Below, piece after piece: positions 55,501 through 62,100 of a stretch of 64,000 nucleotides of DNA. The translations under genes were made by a program, and so were the position numbers. This stretch comes from Callipepla californica brunnescens (taxonomy: Eukaryota > Chordata > Aves > Galliformes > Odontophoridae): NCBI GenBank assembly GCA_023055505.1, contig JALIRH010000062.1:434001-498000 (forward strand), given 5' to 3'. Numbering within the stretch: the first letter of the stretch is position 1; each line of letters opens with the position of its first letter. Under the pieces are notes generated by a model, which was not told the origin of the DNA, searched no databases, and worked only from the letters and a program-made list of their open reading frames with translations.

Positions 55501-58500
55501 ATCTACATTCATGAACAGTATGTTTTGGGTTCCCTTTGGCCACTGCTACATCAAGTTAGGAAAGTGGTAATCAAGTCTATAGAAACATAAATCTTGATTC
55601 AAAGTTACATGTAGCAGCCTTAAAAAAAATCCATCAGAAAAAAAACAAACGCAAACATCTTGTTAAGGTACTCACCTTTCCATTTCTGATTATCTGTTCT
55701 ACACAGTGTACTTCTAAGGATCACAGTAAAGAGAAATGATTGCTATGATCATATTTAAATTAGTGTCTTTTGTGAATTCAATAGGTGTTATACTAAGTTT
55801 CTTTCACTGTACAATATGAGGATATCTTCAAGGAAAAGATAAAATTTCAGAAGAACTCTGAGGAACCCTTAACCTTAAAAGTGATAAAATAGTGAATAGC
55901 AATTTCTGTAGCTCAGCACCAGCATGAGTTCATTTTTCCAATCCGATTCTTTCAATCCCATTTCAGACAAGTACATATAGGACTAATGCACACTTCACAA
56001 GCATAGGAAGATAAGCTCAATCACATAATATTTAATCATCTAGGAAAATTCTCCTCCAGCAAGGTCAGAGGGAAATCCCTCTAAGTTTGAGAGAGAAAGA
56101 AAAAAAGAACATCACATGAAACTAGATGTTTCGTAACATGCTTAGGACTGCCTCTTGTCTACAGATGAGGAATGTCTGAAGATTGTCTTACACTCCCCAT
56201 CTGAATGGAAACAAACATGCCATCTCAGCATAAATTAGACTAAACAGTGTATCGAGTTGTTAAAGAGGCAGGAAAAGTCAAAGTAGATAAGAGGCGCTTC
56301 CATTGTTTCTCACCCAATAGACAAACATGAGTTCTGTGCAAACACCATAAGAACATATGGCAGAAAGCTTTTGTCATCTCTTCTGGATGTCTTCCTACCA
56401 CACTTTTCTTCCTGTCCGAAAGTGACAATGAAAGTCAGTAACTATACACCCACAGTGTCCCCAAAAACAAAAGTATGTATAATTAAAACCTAAGTTCAGA
56501 TACCTGATGATGTTATGTCTCAGTATATTCTGGTCTACTGATAAAGAAACTTACTCCTAACAAAAACATACACTAATTATTTTCTGCATTAAACAATTTC
56601 TGACAATATTAAATCCCACACAACACAATAAGAAAACAGAAGTACTTAGCATCCATCAGCTGAATTTACCATTCAGGTCAAGGAAAAACAAACATTACAT
56701 TGAAAGAAAAAATAGTTTTAGTTCCCATATGTTTTGTGGCATAGAGTACTAGCTCGTGGAACATATCTGTGTCCTAAAATACATTCTAAAAAAGATTAGC
56801 ATAAAGCACAAAGTATGATACCTGCATCAATAATCTTTATATTCCAGTATCAAACCAGTATTAGGTAAATCCTGTACAAAGTCATGTAATAGGTAAGTCT
56901 TTTGGAACAAAGATGCAAACAAAATCCAAACTTCTTTTTTAACACTTCATAAAACAAAACAAAAGTAAGGCTATACTGTTTAATGTAAGTAAGATAATGA
57001 GGGTATTGAAAAGCCAGGGATGTCCATATTCACTTTTAATATTCAGTGCACCATATTTTTGACACAGAAGAGAAAACTGACTGGAAGACAGTTTGCTCTT
57101 GAGAGTCTGCTAACTGTAGGACAGGAATTATATATGTATTATATATAATAATTATGTATATATAAAATACTTAGGAAATGCTGTTCACCATTCACATTAG
57201 AGTGAGCGTTACTGTTTTCACTTCCAGGGCAAGACTAAGTTTCTGACCTACTCCAGAGCAGAAACTCTTTAATGTTACAGACCACAAACGAGAAATTAAA
57301 AATACAACAATGTTCAGAATCACAGAATAGAAAGAGTTGAAAGGGACCTCAAAAGATCATCGTGTCCAAACTCCCTGCTAAAGCAGATTCCCTACAATAG
57401 ATGACACAGGCAGGTGTTGAGATGGGTTTGAGTATCTCTACAGAAGACTCCACCAGTGCTGCAATTATGTTAGGATGCATTTTTCTTACAAATAAAATTA
57501 TTCTGTGAGAACTGTTAATAATGTACTTCTTAAAAAAACAACTTTCTCATATTTACAGCTCAGTTAACACCATTTCAGTTTTGGTTATTTTCCCCTTCTC
57601 AGTTTTAGTATAATAGTTTATACTATACTAAATACAAATATTGTATTTTTATATACATAGTGTTTATATATATAGTATATATAAAATTACAAATAGTAAT
57701 ACAATTTCTAACTATGAAAAAATCAAAATGCCACTAAGTGTACCAAGTATCAAGATTGAGGACAACAGGCATCTTCTGAATCCTTATTTTTATAAATGGC
57801 ATATTGAAAAGCAGTTAATCACAGTAAACATTGCCTCTACCAAGAAGTTTCAAAAGCTACATTCATACGTTTGATACTGTTTCAGTAATGGTAGTTGTCT
57901 TTCAAAACAACAATTCACAGAAAGATTTTTAAATATTCATTGTAAAATGAGGTCTACAGTGAAGTCTGAAATATAATTAAATAAGTTCAAAGAAATTTGT
58001 TTATTTATTTACTTCTAAGCAACAGTTCTTGAAATTAAAAACCCTTACCTGCAATTTGGGTTGTTATTACTTTGGTGTTTTTTAAAGTGAATAATAACAG
58101 TAACACATTTGAGAGCTAACAATGCAAACTACATTACTTTTGCTGAACACTACATATATGAAACTCAACCGTAACTCTTAAAATTTACGTTCAGATGAAA
58201 TTTTTGGGAAGGAGGAGTTTATGACTGATACGGTAAGACAGCTGTTCTGAGTATTCTGCATAGATATTTGGGATCTAAAAAAATTACCCGTCTTCTCAGG
58301 TCTAAATTTCCATGCAAGCTCTAACTAAACTACATTGACAACAACTTCCTGAATTTGCTTATCCTTCACGAGATCATTTTCTAAAAAACACAGATCTTTT
58401 CGTTTGTTGCTTAACTTTACAGCTGAAAACAAGTATTTACCTGCCAGTCGACACTGTTCTGAAACAAGGTCTGCTGCAGTGTTTGAAGAAGTCTGCTGAA

Positions 58501-60700
58501 ATCTTTGTTCACAGATACCTAAGCTTATGACTCAACAAGATAGCTTTATAGTCATTCACAAAAAAATAATAAAAAAAAATACAGCAGCCACCTAATAATT
58601 CAAAGTGATTCAACAACTTCGTACCTCCACTATTTTAGAATTGCTTTTAAGTTTTTCAGACTTCAGAACTTTCAAAACTTCAGAAGTTTTTTTTAACTGG
58701 TTTACCACCTACATAGAGCACTTAACTAGGTGGTGTCCGTTCACATAATAAAAATGTCAACTGCATAAATCTTCTATCTTATTTGCTTGTCTAAGCCAAA
58801 ATATGATTATGCCCACAGCCAAAGCAACACTGATGTCCCAAGACTGCACATCTTTAGAAATTTAAACTCATATAATTACTCCACGTTTTCCTGAAACTTG
58901 AATAGATATTATCAGAAAGGGGAAAAATATTTCCAAAATTGCTGTACACCGTAAAAGAAGCTCAAGCTATACTCTCTGAAACTAGTCAATCTGATTCATT
59001 TGCCTAAATATTATTTGTAACACACAGATTCTTACCAGTTATGCTCTCTCTAGATAGTTTATGTAAATTAATTACGGTTCAATCACCTTCTGAGTCTGTT
59101 ACATATGCTTGTGTAACTGAAAGGGAAACTTTCAGTAAAAAATTAGTACCTGAACAACATAAAGCAATAATGTTGTCCTATTTCAAAAACCAAAATGTAG
59201 ACGGATCAGCTAAGCAAATTTCAAAACAAACAAAAAATCAGTATTTCTCTAGTTTTTACTATATGTAAAAATGTCAACTCACCAGACTTGTGTTTCTTGT
59301 GTTTCGCTTTCTTTTTAAACAACTTGCTTTGGATCTCAGATTTGTAAGATTTGAATGGATGAAGATGAACCTCACGTCTTCTTTGCAAGTCATCAAGTTT
59401 TTTCTGCAGATTTTCATTTAGAATATCCTTCAATTTCTTTTTTTTCTTTTTCTTCTTCTTCGCCCGCAACTTAATTAGTTTACTATTATTTCGAAGTGAG
59501 TTCTCCAGCATTATTTCTTTATCAGATCTGTGGTAGTCTGTGTCTTGGCTGTCAGAATGAGTGCCATTGACAAGCATTTGACAAGCTTTCAGTGTGTTCT
59601 CTTTGAACGGACTGATCTCAACTTTTACTCTAGCCATTTCCGCACAACCTTGTCCATTCTCCGCAGGCCTTCTTTCTCCTGAACTAAAGTGATCAGCCAT
59701 GCTAACAATCTCTCCTGAACTAATCAAATGTCTCAAGTTCTCTTTATAACAACCAGATTTTTTAATGTCACAGACTCCTGAGGTCTTCATTTCACAGTTA
59801 ATTTTAATCTCTGTAGTGACGCTAAAGCTATCTAAATGTGTATCTTTTTCTGGGCAGCTAGCAATGGAACCCACACTTTTCCCTGCTTCTGACTTGGAAT
59901 GAGGTAGCAGTTCTCCTCTACCGCCAGAGCCGACTGCCCCATTGCTTTTGTTCACATATTCATGTTTTACCTTTGTACGTGGCACTTTTTTTACTTTGAT
60001 GGGAGGAGACGGGAATTCAGGAGCCTGGAAAGGCTTTTGTTTGTAAATCCGAACATCTGCACCACAGAACTGTGGAAAATGAACGTATGCATTCTCCAAG
60101 TAGTCATAACCAAGAATTACTTCTCTGCATTCATGGATAGGTTGACCCAGAACAGCATCTTGAACATCCTTTTGTGTTTCATAGACAAAATCACAGAGAC
60201 CTTTTAGCAGCCACACTTTTTGGTAGAACGGTAGTTCATGAAATGGTTTTTCCTGTAAGGGATTAACTTCTCCAAGGACTTTAAAAAACTGTGGACACAA
60301 TCCAAGTTTTTCTGCAGAGCTATTAGGATTGTCAGTCTGCCCTACAACATTATACCAGTGTTGGACTTTCTGTCTGAGTGTGGCTTCCCAAGCCCTGTAA
60401 GAAAGAGTTGGCCTACGATGTAATGTAGATCTGCGATGTGGAGGACTTAACAAAGAAGTCATTATTTTAGACAAAAAAGCATTACACTGAGGCATGAGAA
60501 GGCAACGTTCCAATTCATAGAACACTATTTCAGGTAAGTTTAGAATCTGTTGTGCTAAACAAAGGAAATGACCAATAGCTGGAATCTCCCACATTGTCTC
60601 CATCCTTGTAGGTGCCGCTTGAGCTAAAAGTGACTTTTCCCATTCTTCTATTTCCTTCTGACTAGCTTCTTCTGCTTCCTTTCTTTCTTGCTCTCTCATC
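12965..60700 (-). CDS. BRD10: BRD10 (KIAA2026) CDS, 3' six exons; 5' end outside window
   Basis: On the - strand the CDS joins 60700-59283, 44528-44452, 38965-38876, 23771-23656, 20262-20075 and 16599-12965. All introns are GT-AG and the phases match at each junction (1, 0, 0, 2, 1), giving 1,840 codons plus TGA. The human protein is about 2,100 aa, so roughly 260 N-terminal residues, including the bromodomain, lie beyond 64,000. Visible parts: a conserved globular region (residues about 1-230, with [12 protein letters not shown] and [20 protein letters not shown]), a lysine-rich tract near 415-425, a coiled-coil-like exon, an acidic segment, PPRKKAKL, and a very long Ser/Thr/Val/Pro-rich region. 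Bromodomains bind acetyl-lysine, so a chromatin role is likely, but the specific function is poorly known. The window holds no BRD10 promoter. Confidence 0.94.
17230..18560. repeat. Unclassified GC-richer block, probably repeat-derived
   Basis: Base composition differs from the AT-rich intron around it, and there are purine-rich, tRNA-free, non-coding stretches. It contains an imperfect inverted pair near 17808-17850 (TTCAGGCTGGACCTGAAGG). It looks like old retroelement or LTR sequence, but I cannot place it in a family. Confidence 0.3.
18630..19425 (+). repeat. CR1 LINE, 3' end of ORF2 plus 3' UTR
   Basis: Reads on the + strand through typical CR1 blocks: GGATGCTATCCAGAGAGATC, a GGTGGACAAAAAGCTTGACA block, TTGTGAGGTCCCACTTGGAG, and the GGATGTCCATCTCTGGAG block near the end. 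It is 5'-truncated and has many frame-breaking changes. The element lies antisense to BRD10. Confidence 0.92.
19560..19815 (+). repeat. Avian ERV LTR-like fragment
   Basis: It carries the pattern of a class of avian LTRs: pyrimidine-rich sequence, then AATCAATTAAATTAATTTTC, a CTGTCTTTACTTTGATCCAT-like block, and a terminal part with GGGAGTAAGAGAGGGTGGCT followed by a GTGAGCACTGGGGTGCTTGC block. A similar order is seen at 27900-28245. No internal retroviral genes are present. Confidence 0.45.
20075..20262 (-). CDS. BRD10: BRD10 exon, acidic linker
   Basis: 188 nt, acceptor TTACTTTCAAG|G preceded by a long T-tract, donor GACAATG|GTAAGC. It encodes [20 protein letters not shown] followed by an acidic, Ser-rich stretch ending HPDN. 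The open frame continues past the donor to 20013 and upstream past the acceptor. The phase match with both neighbours (2 in, 1 out) fixes the boundaries used here. Confidence 0.9.
20263..23655 (-). other. BRD10: BRD10 intron between the 23.7-kb and 20.2-kb exons
   Basis: 3.4 kb, mostly AT-rich and unique-looking. It holds the unclassified repeat-like block at 21120-21560. A poly(T) tract close to the acceptor (on the - strand, 20302-20288) serves as polypyrimidine tract. Confidence 0.85.
21120..21560. repeat. Unclassified block with internal direct repeat
   Basis: GC-richer DNA containing two copies of CTGGTGATG..CAGGTCTGAGG about 116 bp apart (near 21306 and 21422), plus related CAGTGATGGCTGCC pieces. 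This could be a decayed tandem repeat or LTR. No family assigned. Confidence 0.35.
23656..23771 (-). CDS. BRD10: BRD10 exon, helical [10 protein letters not shown] segment
   Basis: 116 nt, acceptor TTTATGTTTGCAG|G, donor GGAACAG|GTAATC; phase 0 in, phase 2 out. It encodes [20 protein letters not shown] followed by [18 protein letters not shown]. Its phase-2 end joins only to the G at 20262, giving [15 protein letters not shown] across the junction. Confidence 0.93.
24455..25420 (+). repeat. CR1 LINE 3' end, split by a mariner element
   Basis: CR1 3' sequence from about 24455 runs to CCCAAGCCATTCTA at 24814. It resumes after the mariner copy with CATGATTCTATCATCCTTTC and ends in ATTCTGTGA-type terminal repeats near 25410. 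The interruption by 24817-25347 shows that the CR1 is the older insertion. Confidence 0.85.
24817..25347 (+). mobile_element. Galluhop-type mariner, internally deleted
   Basis: The left end AGGGCTGTTCCAAAAGTAAT and the right end TTATTTTCAGTGACC form degenerate terminal inverted repeats. A TA lies on each side (24815-24816 and 25348-25349), as expected for mariner target duplication. At about 531 bp it lacks most of the transposase; the internal deletion falls near 25140-25170 relative to the longer copy at 45.6 kb. It cannot encode an active enzyme. Confidence 0.9.
25600..26560 (+). repeat. CR1 LINE fragment, reverse-transcriptase region
   Basis: On the + strand the sequence follows CR1 ORF2: a segment like the linker before the reverse transcriptase (25660-25760), then TTTCTTGATTTAAGCAAAAC (FLDLSKTFD-like, with the family's DFSKAFD motif altered), and GTGGAGTTCCACAGGACTCC (the GVPQGS/SVLGP-type region). 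Frames are broken by substitutions and indels, so it is a dead fragment. Confidence 0.85.
27900..28245 (+). repeat. Avian ERV LTR fragment
   Basis: It has the characteristic order of an avian endogenous retrovirus LTR: a GGTGAGCAGTTGCACTGTGT block, a CACCATAAAAA promoter-like stretch, pyrimidine-rich DNA, and a terminal GGGAGTGAGCAAAGGGCTGT then GGGTTAAACCACAACACA block. No retroviral coding sequence is next to it, so it is a solo or partial LTR in a BRD10 intron. Confidence 0.6.
28438..28640 (+). repeat. CR1 fragment, degraded
   Basis: Short remnant on the + strand resembling CR1 3' UTR blocks (AGGTTGAATTTTAGAAGACT, then GTTAGAACAGCTTGCCCCAG, then a CTGCTGAGTCTCCATTCC block). The boundaries are fuzzy. 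Confidence 0.5.
29522..29648 (-). other. Unassigned exon-like segment E2
   Basis: Open - strand frame of 41 full codons between CATATATCAG|TA and AAAAG|GTAAGT (a strong donor). It encodes [20 protein letters not shown] followed by [17 protein letters not shown]. It enters in phase 1 and leaves in phase 2, and joins in frame to the segment at 29877-30001. It does not fit between the BRD10 exons at 38.9 and 23.7 kb (both phase 0 at that junction). The composition is less AT-rich than the intron. A + strand frame is open here too, so chance remains possible. No homology recognised. Confidence 0.3.
29877..30001 (-). other. Unassigned exon-like segment E1
   Basis: Open - strand frame of 41 full codons between CTCTTTTCTTTAG|G and ATTAAGG|GTAAGG. 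It encodes [20 protein letters not shown] followed by [16 protein letters not shown] and SRPIK. A second donor (GGTAAG|GTAAGT) lies six bases further on. The acceptor has a good polypyrimidine tract. It joins E2 in frame (AAG G|TA) over a 228-bp gap. It is not part of the phase-consistent BRD10 set. It could be an alternative exon, a decayed gene or chance. Confidence 0.3.
29920..29960. promoter_or_regulatory. 12-bp perfect inverted repeat with CRE-like arms
   Basis: ATGTGACATCAC (29920-29931) and GTGATGTCACAT (29949-29960) are exact reverse complements around a 17-bp spacer. Each arm contains a TGACATCA/TGATGTCA element similar to ATF/CREB sites. The repeat lies inside the exon-like segment E1. 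Regulatory function is only a possibility. Confidence 0.35.
30660..30722 (+). repeat. CR1 extreme 3' end remnant
   Basis: About 60 bp resembling the CR1 terminus: GAACTTTAATGGTCCATTCC, AACTCAAACTATGAAATA. It is too short for subfamily assignment. Confidence 0.5.
32033..32575 (-). mobile_element. Galluhop-type mariner, internally deleted
   Basis: It begins GGTTGCTCCAAAAATAATGC and ends AATTAGGAGTCATTACCCTT then GGAGCAGCCCT, the two mariner ends in reverse orientation to the copy at 24.8 kb. About 540 bp long. The middle keeps the 5' 250-300 bp and the last 180 bp but lacks the catalytic transposase region. No intact coding frame. Confidence 0.9.
37806..38190 (-). repeat. CR1 LINE 3' part of an element with 5' inversion
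   Basis: On the - strand this is CR1 3' sequence ending in the family terminus at 37808-37830 (CACAGAATCACAGAATCATT on +). It covers the CTACCTGAAAGGGGATTGCG region down to the 3' end. At about 38190 it abuts another CR1 piece in opposite orientation that corresponds to the next upstream part of the element. Confidence 0.9.
38191..38450 (+). repeat. CR1 LINE upstream part, inverted
   Basis: On the + strand it matches CR1 just upstream of the neighbouring piece: AGTTGACAGCTGGCTGAACA, GCATCAGGAATACTGTGGTC, AGTACTGTGCCCAGTTTGGG, then TTGCTGGAACACTT. The head-to-head arrangement with 37806-38190 suggests one element with an inverted 5' portion. Confidence 0.88.
38876..38965 (-). CDS. BRD10: BRD10 exon, coiled-coil-like segment
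   Basis: 90 nt, phase 0 on both sides. The acceptor is a T-rich tract ending TTAG|C and the donor AAATCG|GTATGT. It encodes [20 protein letters not shown] followed by [10 protein letters not shown]. The heptad-like spacing of L/I residues suggests a short coiled coil. Because 90 nt is divisible by three, skipping this exon would keep the frame. Confidence 0.93.
38966..44451 (-). other. BRD10: BRD10 intron, 5.5 kb
   Basis: AT-rich with long homopolymers (T tract at 39211, A tract at 40509, T tract at 43061). I recognise no transposon in it. It contains an unexplained 239-codon + frame at 41322-42041. Confidence 0.85.
41322..42041 (+). other. 239-codon ORF antisense to BRD10, not recognised
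   Basis: An uninterrupted ATG-to-stop frame on the strand opposite BRD10, inside an intron. It begins [20 protein letters not shown] and is rich in Ser, Asn, Leu and Ile. I recognise no domain, signal or repeat family. It has a hydrophobic start but no clear signal-peptide cleavage context. It is long for AT-rich non-coding DNA, yet its composition looks like translated AT-rich sequence. Most likely chance, or part of an antisense transcript. Confidence 0.2.
44452..44528 (-). CDS. BRD10: BRD10 exon, basic NLS-like segment
   Basis: 77 nt, acceptor AATCTTGAAAG|G, donor ATTTCAG|GTAAAT. The first two bases complete a Gly codon with the upstream exon. It encodes [19 protein letters not shown] followed by [15 protein letters not shown] is a good bipartite-type nuclear-localisation signal. 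It is too short to be seen as a long ORF; the call rests on phase, splice sites and family sequence. Confidence 0.92.
45606..46875 (+). mobile_element. Galluhop-type mariner, nearly full length, dead
   Basis: The ends AGGACAGCTCCAAAAGTAAT and GGCATTACTTTCAGAGTGACC form imperfect inverted repeats over a 1.27-kb element, the expected mariner size. It contains a decayed transposase. A frame near 46190 gives IITVDEM followed at once by a stop; this is the first catalytic Asp region, usually TGDE. Further on [18 protein letters not shown] keeps the Pro-Ser-Asp of the third catalytic residue. Confidence 0.92.
45780..46760 (+). pseudogene. Mariner transposase pseudogene
   Basis: Remnant of a D,D34D transposase that would cut and insert at TA sites. 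The reading frame is broken: a TGA directly follows VDEM near 46215, and the C-terminal part (46524-46730, [19 protein letters not shown]) lies in a frame that does not continue from the N-terminal part. It cannot make an active enzyme. The coordinates are approximate. Confidence 0.8.
48749..48769. repeat. Short perfect palindrome
   Basis: GTTACTGCTC and GAGCAGTAAC flank a single base. The 10-bp arms are exact. It is not next to a gene boundary, and no function is apparent. Confidence 0.6.
49168..49375 (-). repeat. CR1 3' end
   Basis: On + it starts with ATAGAATCATAGAATGATTG, the reverse complement of the CR1 terminus, followed by typical 3' UTR blocks up to the ATCTCCAGGGAGGAGATCGC region. 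5'-truncated. Confidence 0.85.
49380..49545 (+). repeat. CR1 3' end, opposite orientation
   Basis: Matches the last part of CR1 on the + strand: a TTCAAGAAATAGCTAGACAA block, then TGTGACCTCCAGAGGATCCT and a terminal CTATCACTGTG. Together with 49168-49375 it makes two 3' ends pointing outward. Confidence 0.65.
51585..52620 (+). repeat. CR1 LINE, 1-kb ORF2/3' UTR fragment
   Basis: The longest CR1 piece here. On + it runs from the end of the reverse transcriptase (GAGCTCCTCAGAGACAAGAT, GTGGGCTGAAAGCTGGCTAA) through GGACTTGGACAGATGG, GGCCAATGGTATCCTGGGCT and GGAGAAGGACAGGAGGGATC. It ends in a TTCCAGAGTTGCCATCCAAG...GATTCTGTG terminus. Frames are broken. Confidence 0.92.
54665..55375 (+). repeat. 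CR1 LINE 3' fragment
   Basis: Starts in the ORF2 region for the last conserved block (TGCAAGTTTACTGATGATAA, AAAGCTGGGTGGCATGGCTG) and continues through TCCTACACCTGGGAAGGAAT, TGCCAATGTTATCCTGGGGT and CTGAGAGACCTGGAACTGTT. It ends TTTCAACTCCTACAGTTCTG then TGATTCTG. Antisense to BRD10. Confidence 0.92.
55380..55490 (+). repeat. Second CR1 3' UTR piece
   Basis: Directly after the previous element: AGCACTGGAAAAAGCTGCCC AGAGG and a CCACTGGAGATATTCAAAAA block. These are CR1 3' UTR motifs that normally precede the terminus, so this is a separate insertion or rearranged piece. Confidence 0.6.
57315..57475 (-). repeat. CR1 3' end
   Basis: Reverse complement of a CR1 terminus: on + AATCACAGAATAGAAAGAGT, TGAAAGGGACCTCAAAAGAT, followed by CCAAACTCCCTGCTAAAGCA and a GTTTGAGTATCTCTACAGAA block. 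Confidence 0.8.
59283..60700 (-). CDS. BRD10: BRD10 exon, conserved core and lysine-rich region
   Basis: The acceptor is TTCTCCTAATAG|G and the donor CAAGTCTG|GTGAGT (1,418 nt; phase 2 in, phase 1 out). It starts [20 protein letters not shown] and continues into the conserved helical segment [20 protein letters not shown]. It then runs through [15 protein letters not shown] and the [20 protein letters not shown] block. The C-terminal half is polar and carries a run of nine lysines and several KKXK clusters, a probable nuclear-localisation region. An in-frame ATG opens the exon, but it is internal: the acceptor and the family length show that more exons lie upstream. Confidence 0.95.
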
Positions 60701-61189
60701 CTATTAGGAGAAGGTCAACAAAAATTCAGGTATCAGTTGAATAAAAAGAAACTAGAGGGAAAAAAAATTCAGAACTACAGTATGATAGACACACATCTTG
60801 AAGTAATAAAGAACACAGTACATAGCAGTATCTTGGTTACACTAGATTATAAGACATATCCTCTTTAGGATTTTTGCTATGTTTCAGTATTTCCAATCAA
60901 CAGTATTTTACTTGTCACCTACTCAAATCAATATCTCTTAAAACAAATGCCAGATAACTTACTTCAAAATTATTCTCCTGTGGCCTGTGTCACCTAACTT
61001 GTAACTTCCTTGATTACATCTAACTTAAGAGCTTCATTCAAGTACAAGAATGTGAAAATCCCTCCCATGTAAAGTCTTCTTACTAGCTTGTGTAGAACAG
61101 TGGTCAAAAAGGAAAAATATCAGGATGCATGAAGAACATGAAGGAGAATATCACTAGAAATAAGATAACATTACATTAATAGTTTGCCC

Positions 61190-61390
61190 TTATCTGAAAA
61201 ACTGCTTTCAGTTCTGGTCCCCTGTCTATGAAAAGGATAGAGCAGAAACAGTGGGCATTAAGAGAAAGAGGTTATTGGTAACAAGAGTCCTGTTGAACTT
61301 CTGAAAAAATTACGACTCTATACAAAACATTAGCAATAGGAAACATGACCAAAATATACAAAATGATTTCCTCTTATTTGTAAATTCATC
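61190..61390 (+). repeat. CR1 fragment, old
   Basis: The piece CTTTCAGTTCTGGTCCCCTG with AAAAGGATAGAGCAGAAACA following resembles the CR1 segment encoding the end of ORF2. It is strongly diverged with fuzzy ends. Confidence 0.45.
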
Positions 61391-61984
61391 GTGACATTCA
61401 AAAGCAACAAGAAGAAAAGGAAGAGATGCTTCCACTTCAGATAATCAATTACCTTTAGCTTACTATCCAGTTTACTAGAACGTAGCATATGTTAATTTAG
61501 TTCTAGAGTAACAAGACATCACCACTAATCATATAAGCACCAACAGCAAGTTTTAACGGTAAAGAAACATTTTTGCCTCTTAGTACCAGATTCCAGCCAT
61601 TAGAATTAGGACATATCCATACTTTTAGGAATATTTTCTTTACAGAGCTATTCCAAATGTTTTCATACTTTTTTCTCTGAAACCTGTTTTTCTAAGCATA
61701 CTTTGGGTGAAAAAAAAAGGGCTTTTGCTGCCATATAAATAGCTGTGAAGGCATGTTCTACATCAAGTCTACCACAATGAATGTATGACTTCGGGGAGGT
61801 TATATAAAGATCAAATGACTGATAAAATAGATTGTGCAAGAAATGGACAGACAACAAGAAAGAAAGTAAACTATCTACAAAGCATACCCATAAAATCATA
61901 CTGAATAGACCCAGAGTAGGAATTCCACAAAATTAACTACAGAAAATGAAAGGAAAATCACGTATTTCAGGATAGTCTTCCAAA

Positions 61985-62100
61985 ACATGCTGCTGAAGAA
62001 AATCTTGGACATGGTTTAGTGGGCATGGTGGTGAAGGGTTGACAGTTTGACTCGATGACCTTAGAGGCCTTTCCCAACCTTAACGATTCTATGATTTAAA
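61985..62100 (+). repeat. CR1-type 3' terminus
   Basis: ACATGGTTTAGTGGGCATGG, GGTTGACAGTTTGACTCGAT, CCTTTCCCAACCTTAACGAT then TCTATGATT, followed by an AAATAAATAAAT tail. Only about 110 bp of the element are present. Confidence 0.75.

Larger units (their letters stand above)
44529..59282 (-). other. BRD10: BRD10 intron, 14.8 kb
   Basis: Contains the longest Galluhop copy, several CR1 pieces (49.2, 49.4, 51.6, 54.7, 57.3 kb) and TA-rich stretches at 57125-57172 and 57640-57690. The rest, including 46,880-49,160 and 57,900-59,280, is AT-rich with nothing recognised. Confidence 0.85.

Noticed and set aside
59962..60207. + strand ORF opposite the 59.3-60.7 kb exon
   Set aside because: Shadow of BRD10 coding sequence.
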